Source: JBGAJN01 sp044224905
GTDB taxonomy: Bacteria; Verrucomicrobiota; Verrucomicrobiia; Limisphaerales; JBGAJN01
Assembly (NCBI GenBank): GCA_044224905.1
Contig: JBGAJN010000001.1
Coordinates: 186,001 to 250,000, forward strand
Length of the DNA stretch: 64,000 nt
Direction: 5' to 3'
Under the pieces are notes generated by a model that worked only from the letters and a program-made list of their open reading frames with translations, searched no databases and was not told the DNA's origin. Position 1 is the first letter of the stretch. Each line of letters begins with the position of its first letter. Made by a program: the position numbers and the translations under genes. Below are positions 34,955 through 42,858 of this stretch, piece after piece.

Positions 34955-37114
34955 ATGGATGGCACTGCAAAAAAACTGGACCCGAAACATTTCCTGAACC
35001 GCGAGCTGAGCTGGCTGGCGTTCAACGAGCGCGTACTCGAGGAAGCGCAAGACCCGAAGAACCCGCTGCTGGAGCGGGTGAAGTTTTTTGCCATCGTCAG
35101 CTCAAACCTCGATGAGTTCTTCGAAGTCCGTGTCGCCGGCATCAAGCAGCAGATCGAAAGCGGCGCCGGCGAACGCAGCGCGGATGGGCTAACGCCAACG
35201 GAGAATTTTCACGCCATCACCCGCCGCGTGCGCATGTTGGTCGACCGACAATACCGCTGCTGGAGCGACGACCTGCAACCCGCACTCGCCAAGCACAACA
35301 TCCGCTTCCTAAATTTCGACGAGCTCTCCGAACGCGACCGGACTTGGGTGGAGAATTACTACCGCGCCACGGTTCGCCCGGTGCTGACCCCGCTCGCGAT
35401 CGATCCCGCACATCCTTTCCCGCAACTCCTGAACAAGTCGCTGAACATGATCGTGCAACTGGACATTGAGCAGCACGGCGAAACGCGCCGACGGTTGGGT
35501 GTCGTGCAGGTGCCACGCGTGCTGCCGCGGTTGGTCAAGCTGCCCCGCGAGGGCGCCGAGCAGGCGTATGTCTTCCTTGGCCAGATCATCGGCCATTACC
35601 TCGTGGATATTTTTCCCGGGACGCAGATTCTTGGCTACTGGCATTTCCGCGTGACGCGCAACAGCGAGCTTTATATCGACGAGGACGAAAGCGCGAACCT
35701 GCTCAAGGCGGTCGAAAACGAAGTGCACAACCGGCGCAAGGGCGAAGCCGTGCGCCTCGAAGTGGACAACGATTGCCCGGTGGAAATTCGCGAGCAACTC
35801 CTGCTCACCTTGCACCTGACGGAAGAAGATCTCTACGTCATCGATGGCCCGCTGAATCCGGTCCGCTTGATCATGCTGCTCGATGGAGATCATTCTCCAG
35901 AGCTGCGCGATGCGCCGTTCGTGGCGCCGGTGGCGCTCCCGTTGCGCGAGGAGCCGGACATTTTTGCGGCGATTCGCGAGGGGGACATCTTGTTGCATCA
36001 TCCTTACGAAACCTTTGGCAGTGTGGTGAGTTTCCTCGAACAAGCGGCGGCCGATCCGCAAGTGCTGGCGATCAAGCAGACGCTCTATCGCACCGGCGGC
36101 GACCCGCGCATTGTCGGCGCGTTGATGGACGCCGTGCGCAACGGGAAGCAAGTCACGGCCGTGGTCGAGTTGAAGGCGCGTTTCGACGAGGCGAACAACA
36201 TCCAATGGGCGCGCAAGCTGGAGGAAGCCGGAGTGCACGTGGTCTTCGGCCTCGTGGGCTACAAGATCCATTGCAAGATGTGCCTCGTCGTGCGCCACGA
36301 ACAGGACGCGATACGGCGCTACGTTCACCTGGGCACAGGCAATTACAATCCCAGCACCGCGAAGATTTATACGGACATTTCGCTGCTGACGTGCAACCCG
36401 GACTTGGGTGACGAAGCGGCGAGCCTGTTCAACCTGCTCACCGGCATCTGCCAATTCCAAGGTTCGAAGAAGTTGTTGATCGCGCCATTCAATCTCCACG
36501 ATCGGATGATGGATTTGATCCTGCGCGAAACCGCGAACGCCCGCGCCGGTTTGCCTGCGCGGATCATCGCGAAGATGAACGCGCTGGTGGACGAGCAGAT
36601 CATCGCGGCGCTTTACACGGCCTCGCAATCGGGCGTGAAGATCGACTTGGTCGTCCGCGGCATCTGCTGCCTGCGACCGGGCGTAAAAGGTTTGAGCGAG
36701 AATATCACCGTGCGCAGCATTGTCGGTCGCTTCCTCGAACACAGCCGAATTTTCTATTTCGAAAACGGCTGTCAGCCGGAGGTGTTCGTGGGCAGTGCCG
36801 ACTGGATGCCGCGGAATTTCTTCCGCCGTATCGAAGTGGTGTTCCCGATTGAAGATGGGAACCTACGCGAGCGGATTATCACCGAGGTGCTCGCCCTTCC
36901 ACTCGTCGATAATATGAAGGCGCGGTTCTTAAGGCCCGATGGCACATATCGTCGCGCGACCGCGAAGCGTGGCGAGGCGTTGGTGAGCAGCCAAATTGAG
37001 TTCATGAAACACGCACTCAACGGCAACGGATCGCTCCGACGCGCGAAAGAGAAGCGCTCCAAATATCCGAAAGTCAAACTCGCGGCGCGGCCGCCTGGAC
37101 TCCGTAAAAAATAG
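34955..37114 (+). CDS. ppk1: Polyphosphate kinase 1
   Basis: 719 residues from the ATG at 34955. PPK1 blocks are all present: NRELSWLAFNERVLEEAQD, FFAIVSSNLDEFFEVRVAG, HHPYETFGSVVSFLEQAA, IKQTLYRTGGDPRIV, HLGTGNYNPSTAKIYTD with the catalytic His, and RRIEVVFPIED. Reversibly polymerises ATP gamma-phosphate into polyphosphate. Length is as usual. It is divergent from leuA. Confidence 0.97.
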   Translation: MDGTAKKLDPKHFLNRELSWLAFNERVLEEAQDPKNPLLERVKFFAIVSSNLDEFFEVRVAGIKQQIESGAGERSADGLTPTENFHAITRRVRMLVDRQYRCWSDDLQPALAKHNIRFLNFDELSERDRTWVENYYRATVRPVLTPLAIDPAHPFPQLLNKSLNMIVQLDIEQHGETRRRLGVVQVPRVLPRLVKLPREGAEQAYVFLGQIIGHYLVDIFPGTQILGYWHFRVTRNSELYIDEDESANLLKAVENEVHNRRKGEAVRLEVDNDCPVEIREQLLLTLHLTEEDLYVIDGPLNPVRLIMLLDGDHSPELRDAPFVAPVALPLREEPDIFAAIREGDILLHHPYETFGSVVSFLEQAAADPQVLAIKQTLYRTGGDPRIVGALMDAVRNGKQVTAVVELKARFDEANNIQWARKLEEAGVHVVFGLVGYKIHCKMCLVVRHEQDAIRRYVHLGTGNYNPSTAKIYTDISLLTCNPDLGDEAASLFNLLTGICQFQGSKKLLIAPFNLHDRMMDLILRETANARAGLPARIIAKMNALVDEQIIAALYTASQSGVKIDLVVRGICCLRPGVKGLSENITVRSIVGRFLEHSRIFYFENGCQPEVFVGSADWMPRNFFRRIEVVFPIEDGNLRERIITEVLALPLVDNMKARFLRPDGTYRRATAKRGEALVSSQIEFMKHALNGNGSLRRAKEKRSKYPKVKLAARPPGLRKK

Positions 37115-37170
37115 CAGTTGCCCGGAAATGTGCTTGGTGGAAGGTGTTCGTTGCCCATTAAATTGAACGC

Positions 37171-37794
37171 ATGCTAACCACGGAACTCATTCCCGCCGCC
37201 CAACGTGACTCCCGCCGTCTGATGGTGGTGCTCCACGGACTTGGCGACAGCATGGAGGGTTATCGCTGGCTGCCGTCAGCGCTCCGATTGCCGTGGTTGA
37301 ACTACCTGCTCGTCAACGCGCCCGACGAATATTACGGCGGCTATTCCTGGTACGACTTCGCGCATGATCCGGCACCGGGGGTAAAACGCAGCCGGAAGTT
37401 GCTCACTGACTTGCTCGACCGCCAGCGCGCCGCCGGGTTTGCCACGGAGCAGACGTTGTTGTTCGGTTTCTCCCAAGGTTGCCTGATGACGATCGACGTG
37501 GGCCTCCGTTACCCGCATGCCTTCGCCGGATTGCTCGGAATCAGCGGCTATGTATTCGAGCCCGAGCAGTCGCTGAAGGAGCTCTCGCCAGTCGCGGCTC
37601 AGCAGCGCTTCCTGATCACGCACGGGACGGATGATCCGATCATTCCGTTCGCCGAGGTTCGCGAACAGATCAATCTGCTCAAGGCTGAGGGCTTGCACAT
37701 CGAGTGGCATGAATTCGTAAAGGCTCACACCATTGCGGGCGAGGACGAGCTCGAAGTGATCCGCAACTTCGTTGTTGCCAGCTTCCCAAAATAG
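37171..37794 (+). CDS. Phospholipase/carboxylesterase-family serine hydrolase
   Basis: 207 residues. The alpha/beta hydrolase nucleophile is Ser101 in LFGFSQGCLM; Asp follows in HGTDDPIIPF and a His lies near HTIAG. LHGLGDSMEGYRWLP provides the oxyanion-hole region. Related to YpfH/EstB-type esterases, cytoplasmic with broad ester substrates. The gene follows ppk1 by 57 bp. Confidence 0.9.
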   Translation: MLTTELIPAAQRDSRRLMVVLHGLGDSMEGYRWLPSALRLPWLNYLLVNAPDEYYGGYSWYDFAHDPAPGVKRSRKLLTDLLDRQRAAGFATEQTLLFGFSQGCLMTIDVGLRYPHAFAGLLGISGYVFEPEQSLKELSPVAAQQRFLITHGTDDPIIPFAEVREQINLLKAEGLHIEWHEFVKAHTIAGEDELEVIRNFVVASFPK

Positions 37795-37834
37795 CGGACC
37801 ACCACACGGACGTGCCGCCGTGGAACCACCACCC

Positions 37835-39829
37835 ATGAAAACAATCTGGAGCCGGATTCAACTCACGATCGCAGCATGGTTGGCGTCCGGCGCGCTGGTT
37901 GGCGCCGCGCCGATCATCAACAATTTCACACCGGCCACCGGCGCGCCCGGAACTCAGGTCACGATCAATGGCAGTGGATTCGTTGGTTCGCAGACGTTCG
38001 TTCAGTTCGGGAATGACTTCGCGGCAATCACATTTTTAAGCGCCAACCAGATCGTCGCGACAGTTCCAACGAACGCCGTGTCCGCACCAATAACCGTGAG
38101 CGTTGTCGGCGGGGGCGTTGCCGCGACCACGCCGACAAACTTTTGGGTGGCGCCACGAATCGACTCCTTTGATGCCACTGCAGCCAAGGGGCAAACCATC
38201 AATATCTCAGGGGCGAATTTCATCGTCGGCGGTACCGGAGTGTTGTTTGGCGGCATCCCAGCCACCATGGGCAGCGTTCCGGCAACCACACAAATCACGG
38301 TCACAGTTCCCACCAACGCGGTCACCGGGCGCCTCACCGTATTTACGTTCGCCGGCACGAACGTCAGCACGACCAACTTCGTCGTCTCCGGATCAGGCCC
38401 GTCGATCACAGATTTCACACCCACCAATGGCCCTGTGGGAACGGATGTCACGATCAATGGCGGAAATCTTCTCACAGTCACCAACGTGACGTTCAATGGA
38501 GCGCGCTCACCAACCGTCAACGTGACCGCCTTTACCCAAATCCACGCTGCCGTGCCAACGAACGCCACCGCCGGACCCATAGTCGTGTTCACAACCACTG
38601 GCGCGGCCACCAGCGCGGCGCCATTCGTCGTCACGGGACTCAAGCCAATTGTCAGCGGTTTCAGACCGGCCAACGGTAAGTCGGGAGATCTCGTTACCAT
38701 CGACGGCATCAATTTTCTCTTCGCCACCAATGTCACATTCAACGGCACCAATGCAGCCGGCTTCGGGATCACATCCGACACGCAGATCACCGCCGTGGTC
38801 CCGAATAACGCGACCACCGGCCCGATCGCCGTGCTAAACGCAGCGGGTAGCGGCACCTCGGCGAGCAACTTCTCGATCGGTCCGCACATTACGAGCGTCA
38901 CGCCGTTTTTCGGTTCACCCGGAACCACGGTGACCATCAGTGGCGATAACGTGGACGCCGTGACCAATGTCACGTTTAACGGCACGAACGCCTTCTTCAC
39001 GTTCACCGGCCTCAATCAAATCACCGCCACGGTGCCCCCGGACGCCCATACTGGACCGGTGCGACTGGATGCCCCCGGTGGGAGCGACGTCACCTCGAGC
39101 AACTTCCTGGTGACCGGGGTTGCCCCAATCATCACAGGGTTCAGTCCCAACAGTGGCACGATCGGCGTCACGACCGTGACCATCAACGGAGTCAATTTCA
39201 CCTTCGTCACCAACGTGGCTTTCGGGGGTGGTGCGTCGGTCAACGTGGTGCCGCCATCCGATACGACGTTCAATGTGGTTTTGCCTGCCGGCACGGTCAC
39301 CGGGCCGATCACCGTGCGCTCGCCCTACGGCACCAACGTCTCCGCTTCGCTCTTCTATATTTCCGCACAGTTCACCAACTTCGCGCCGACGATTGGCCTG
39401 CCGGCATCGAAGGTGAGCCTGTTCGGGGCAAACTTCACCGACGCCAATGCCGTGAGTTTCGCCGGCAGCAACGGGCCGGCGAACGCGTTCTTCACCAATG
39501 TTTCAGCCAACCAGATCCAATGCTTCGTGCCGCTGGACGCGGTCAACGGCCAGATCACCGTCACCACGCCGGCCGGGCCGATCACGAGCACCAACAACTT
39601 CACAGTGCAACACACCGCGCCGCTGAGCATCGCCATCGCCGCGACCAATCGCTACGTGATCCGCTGGGCCGGCACGCTCACGAACTACCGGCTTGAAGCC
39701 ACCACGAACCTCGCCGCGCCGATCGTGTGGACGAACACCGCCTACTCACCGCTCTCAAATGGCGGGCAATTCTTCGTCAGCAACGCCGTGGCGGATTCGC
39801 CGAAGTTCTTCCGCATCATCAATCCGTAA
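37835..39829 (+). CDS. Secreted IPT/TIG-repeat protein
   Basis: 664 residues from the ATG at 37835. After a signal peptide (ending VGAAP) come seven roughly 80-90 residue IPT/TIG repeats, each opening like IxxFxPxxGxxGTxVTIxGxNF (residues about 25, 110, 190, 275, 355, 435, 520; the second degenerate). The C-terminus has the phylum-type module YRLEATTNLAAPIVWTN ... FFRIINP. Probably a surface adhesin or binding scaffold. The repeats explain the many antisense and overlapping frames. Confidence 0.88.
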   Translation: MKTIWSRIQLTIAAWLASGALVGAAPIINNFTPATGAPGTQVTINGSGFVGSQTFVQFGNDFAAITFLSANQIVATVPTNAVSAPITVSVVGGGVAATTPTNFWVAPRIDSFDATAAKGQTINISGANFIVGGTGVLFGGIPATMGSVPATTQITVTVPTNAVTGRLTVFTFAGTNVSTTNFVVSGSGPSITDFTPTNGPVGTDVTINGGNLLTVTNVTFNGARSPTVNVTAFTQIHAAVPTNATAGPIVVFTTTGAATSAAPFVVTGLKPIVSGFRPANGKSGDLVTIDGINFLFATNVTFNGTNAAGFGITSDTQITAVVPNNATTGPIAVLNAAGSGTSASNFSIGPHITSVTPFFGSPGTTVTISGDNVDAVTNVTFNGTNAFFTFTGLNQITATVPPDAHTGPVRLDAPGGSDVTSSNFLVTGVAPIITGFSPNSGTIGVTTVTINGVNFTFVTNVAFGGGASVNVVPPSDTTFNVVLPAGTVTGPITVRSPYGTNVSASLFYISAQFTNFAPTIGLPASKVSLFGANFTDANAVSFAGSNGPANAFFTNVSANQIQCFVPLDAVNGQITVTTPAGPITSTNNFTVQHTAPLSIAIAATNRYVIRWAGTLTNYRLEATTNLAAPIVWTNTAYSPLSNGGQFFVSNAVADSPKFFRIINP

Positions 39830-40036
39830 ACGGGTTTGCGGGGCACGGACCGAAGTTTCGCGTTGACAGTTTCCCGCCTAAAAGTTGTCATTCGCGCGTC
39901 ACAACCCAGCCAGCGCGGGTGCATTGCATCGTGGTGCGGCGGATAAATTTCTCAGGAAAAATGCGCAGGAACTCATGGTTGGTCATATGCGGGCTTGGCA
40001 GTCTCACGCCAAACATTCGTTAACCAACCATTCAGC

Positions 40037-41158
40037 ATGAGCAAAAAAATCAACGTCGCCATCGTCGGTCTCGGTTTCGGAGCGGAATTCATCCCGCTCT
40101 GGCAGAAGCATCCCCACGCCACCTGTTACGCCATCTGCCAGCGCGATGAGAAGAAACTCAATGCCATCGGCGACTACTTCGGCGTCGAGGTTCGCTACAA
40201 CGATTTCGCGGCGCTCCTGAAGGACAAGAACGTGGACGTGGTCCACATCAATTCGCCCATTCCCGACCACGGCTGGATGTCCATCGCCGCGCTCAAGGCC
40301 GGCAAACACGTCGCCTGCACGGTGCCGATGGCGACGAACATCGCCGACTGCAAAAAGATCGTGGACCTCGTGAAAGCCACGGGCCTCAAATACATGATGA
40401 TGGAGACCGTCGTGTATGCCCGCGAGTATCTCTTCATGAAGGAGCTGCTCGACACGGGCAAGCTCGGGAAGCTGCAGTTCGTCCAAGCCTCGCACCAGCA
40501 GGACATGGACGGCTGGCCCAATTACTGGCCCGGCCTGCCGCCGATGTGGTATGCGACGCACTGCGTCGGACCGGTCGCGGGACTCATTGGCAAGCCGGCG
40601 GAATATGTGAGCTGCTTCGGCAGCGGCACAGTGCGCAAGGAACTGATCAAGAAATACGGCTCGCCCTTCGCCGTGGAGACGGCGCACATCAAGTTCAAGG
40701 ACACCGACGTCAACGCGCGCATCATCCGCTCGCTGTTCGACACCGCGCGGCAATATCGCGAAAGCATCGACGTTTACGGCAACAAAGCGTCCGTCGAATG
40801 GCCGCTCATCGAGCACCAGCCGCTCGTGATGCACACGGCGAAATTGCCGGAGCCGAGAATTCCCAAAGCCATCAAGTGCCCCGACTTCGCCAAGCGCCTG
40901 CCCAAGAGCATCGCCAAATACACGACGCAGGGCGTTTACGACGCGAGCAAGAAGACCCACCTGAGCTTCACACAAGGCAGCGGCCACGGCGGTTCGCATC
41001 CGCACCTCGCGCATGAATTCGCGATGGCGCTCGTCGAGAAGCGCGACCCGTTCCCAAACGCGAAGCAGTCCGCCAACTGGACCTGCGTGGGCCTGTGCGC
41101 GCACGAATCCGCCATGAAGGGCGGCGCAATCGTGAAGCTGCCGGCGTTCACGCTCTAG
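40037..41158 (+). CDS. Gfo/Idh/MocA-family oxidoreductase
   Basis: 373 residues from the ATG at 40037. N-terminal Rossmann fold with VAIVGLGFGAEFIP; INSPIPDHGWMSIAALKAGKHVACT typical of the family, and an EPPxAT-like middle followed by a C-terminal dehydrogenase domain. Many members oxidise sugars or inositols with NAD(P). The MFS transporter follows 37 bp later, suggesting a small sugar-uptake and catabolic unit. Confidence 0.9.
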   Translation: MSKKINVAIVGLGFGAEFIPLWQKHPHATCYAICQRDEKKLNAIGDYFGVEVRYNDFAALLKDKNVDVVHINSPIPDHGWMSIAALKAGKHVACTVPMATNIADCKKIVDLVKATGLKYMMMETVVYAREYLFMKELLDTGKLGKLQFVQASHQQDMDGWPNYWPGLPPMWYATHCVGPVAGLIGKPAEYVSCFGSGTVRKELIKKYGSPFAVETAHIKFKDTDVNARIIRSLFDTARQYRESIDVYGNKASVEWPLIEHQPLVMHTAKLPEPRIPKAIKCPDFAKRLPKSIAKYTTQGVYDASKKTHLSFTQGSGHGGSHPHLAHEFAMALVEKRDPFPNAKQSANWTCVGLCAHESAMKGGAIVKLPAFTL

Positions 41159-41195
41159 AATTTTTCCGAAAACAAAAAACACACCAACAACACCT

Positions 41196-42770
41196 ATGTC
41201 AGCAAAAACTGAAGGTATCGCACCCAACGCAAGCCGGCTCCTGTGGGCCGGATTCATGGCCATCTTGGCAGCCGGCGTCGGCTTCGCCATCCGCGGCGGC
41301 ATCTTTGACAACTGGGGAGCCGAGTTCGGCTTCACCGCCACGCAACTTGGAGCCATCGGCGGTGCCGGCTTCACGGGCTTCTGCTTCGGCATCATCATCG
41401 GCGGTGTCGTGTGCGACAAGATTGGCTACAGCAAGCTGGTGATCGCCGCCTTCCTCTGCCACGTCCTGTCCTTCGGAGTGACGATGATGGCCACCACGCC
41501 TGCCAATGCCTACCAGATGCTGACGATTGGCATGTTCATCTTCGCTTTCGCCAACGGAACGCTCGAGGCCGTGGCCAATCCGCTGGTGGCGACCCTCTAC
41601 CCCAACAATCGCACGCATTATTTGAACATCCTGCATGCCTCCTGGCCCGCCGGCATGATCATAGGCGTCTGCCTCGGCTGGCTGCTCGATGACGCGCTCA
41701 AGCTCCATTGGAAGATTCAACTCGCGCTCTACCTCATCCCGACCATTGCCTACGGACTCATGTTCATGGGCCAGCACATGCCGAAATCCGAAGCCTCGGA
41801 AAAAGGCAGCAGTTTGGGCGAAATGTTCAAGGACGTCGGGCTCGTGGGCGCTGCGGTCGCCTGCTATCTGCTCTCGCTGTTTTTCGCCGGCAACCTCGGC
41901 CTGCCACAGGGTGTCGCCTACGGCATCGCAGGCGCGCTGCTCCTCGTGGTCGGCATTATGACCAAGTTTTCCATCGGTTCATTCCTCCTTTTCTTCCTGT
42001 TCATCACCCACGCCATGGTCGGCGCGGTAGAACTCGGCACCGACGGCTGGATTCAGAATATCACCGGTAACCTATTCGACTCCCAACAGGGCAAGGCGCT
42101 GTTCCTCTGGACCTCAGCGATCATGTTCGCGTTGCGCTTTTGCGCGCACTTCATCGAGAAGACCCTCAAAGTCTCGCCGGTGGGACTGCTGCTCATCTGC
42201 TCCATTCTCGCCGTCGTCGGACTCAACCTGGCCAGCGGCATGCAGAGCTTCGGCATGGCCCTCGTGGCGCTCGGCATCTACGCGGTCGGCAAGACGTTCT
42301 TCTGGCCCACCATGCTGGCCGTCGCCTCCGATCGCTTCCCGCGCACGGGCGCCGTGGCGATCTCGATCATGGGCGGCATTGGCATGTTGTCCGCCGGGTT
42401 GATCGGCGGCCCCGGACTCGGTTACGCGAAAGACCGCTTCTCGGCGGAGACGCTGAAGAAGACCGATGCCGCCACGTATGAAGTGGTGAAGGCGAAAGAG
42501 CCGTCCAAGTTCCTCACCTTCGAAGGCGTTCTTGCCATTGATGGCACCAAATTGGCCGACGCGCAAAAGGTCGATAAGGACAAACGGACTCCGGCGGACA
42601 AAGCAATCGTGGAAGCCAGCATCACCGGCGACCGCATGACGCTCAAGGCCGACTCATTCATCCCCGCGACCATGGCGCTCATCTACCTGCTGATGATGGT
42701 GTATTTTAAAGCTATCGGCGGATACAAAGCCGTGCACCTCGCCGGAACCTCGGCCGAAAAAGCTCACTGA
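41196..42770 (+). CDS. MFS transporter, sugar-type
   Basis: 524 residues. About 12 membrane helices beginning LLWAGFMAILAAGVGFAI, with family signature DKIGYSK in the TM2-TM3 loop and NRTHYLNILHASWPAG. A hydrophilic stretch of about 75 residues (roughly 415-490) sits before the last helix, which is unusual for a plain MFS carrier. Similar to FucP-type sugar symporters. It follows a Gfo/Idh/MocA oxidoreductase; a terminator follows. Confidence 0.88.
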   Translation: MSAKTEGIAPNASRLLWAGFMAILAAGVGFAIRGGIFDNWGAEFGFTATQLGAIGGAGFTGFCFGIIIGGVVCDKIGYSKLVIAAFLCHVLSFGVTMMATTPANAYQMLTIGMFIFAFANGTLEAVANPLVATLYPNNRTHYLNILHASWPAGMIIGVCLGWLLDDALKLHWKIQLALYLIPTIAYGLMFMGQHMPKSEASEKGSSLGEMFKDVGLVGAAVACYLLSLFFAGNLGLPQGVAYGIAGALLLVVGIMTKFSIGSFLLFFLFITHAMVGAVELGTDGWIQNITGNLFDSQQGKALFLWTSAIMFALRFCAHFIEKTLKVSPVGLLLICSILAVVGLNLASGMQSFGMALVALGIYAVGKTFFWPTMLAVASDRFPRTGAVAISIMGGIGMLSAGLIGGPGLGYAKDRFSAETLKKTDAATYEVVKAKEPSKFLTFEGVLAIDGTKLADAQKVDKDKRTPADKAIVEASITGDRMTLKADSFIPATMALIYLLMMVYFKAIGGYKAVHLAGTSAEKAH

Positions 42771-42794
42771 GGCTTTTCAAAATACGATTCGTTC

Positions 42795-42831
42795 AACCGG
42801 CGGTTCGGCAACGAACCGCCGGTTTGCTTTT
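42795..42831 (+). terminator. Intrinsic terminator after MFS gene
   Basis: Perfect 13-bp stem AACCGGCGGTTCG / CGAACCGCCGGTT with GCAA loop, then TGCTTTT. It lies between the converging MFS and priA genes. Confidence 0.9.
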
Positions 42832-42858
42832 AACGCGCTGCCGGCGGCACACCGAGAA

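Noticed and set aside
37835..39829. CRISPR-like or tandem DNA repeats
   Set aside because: The periodicity comes from protein-level TIG repeats of ~85 residues; the DNA repeats are diverged.
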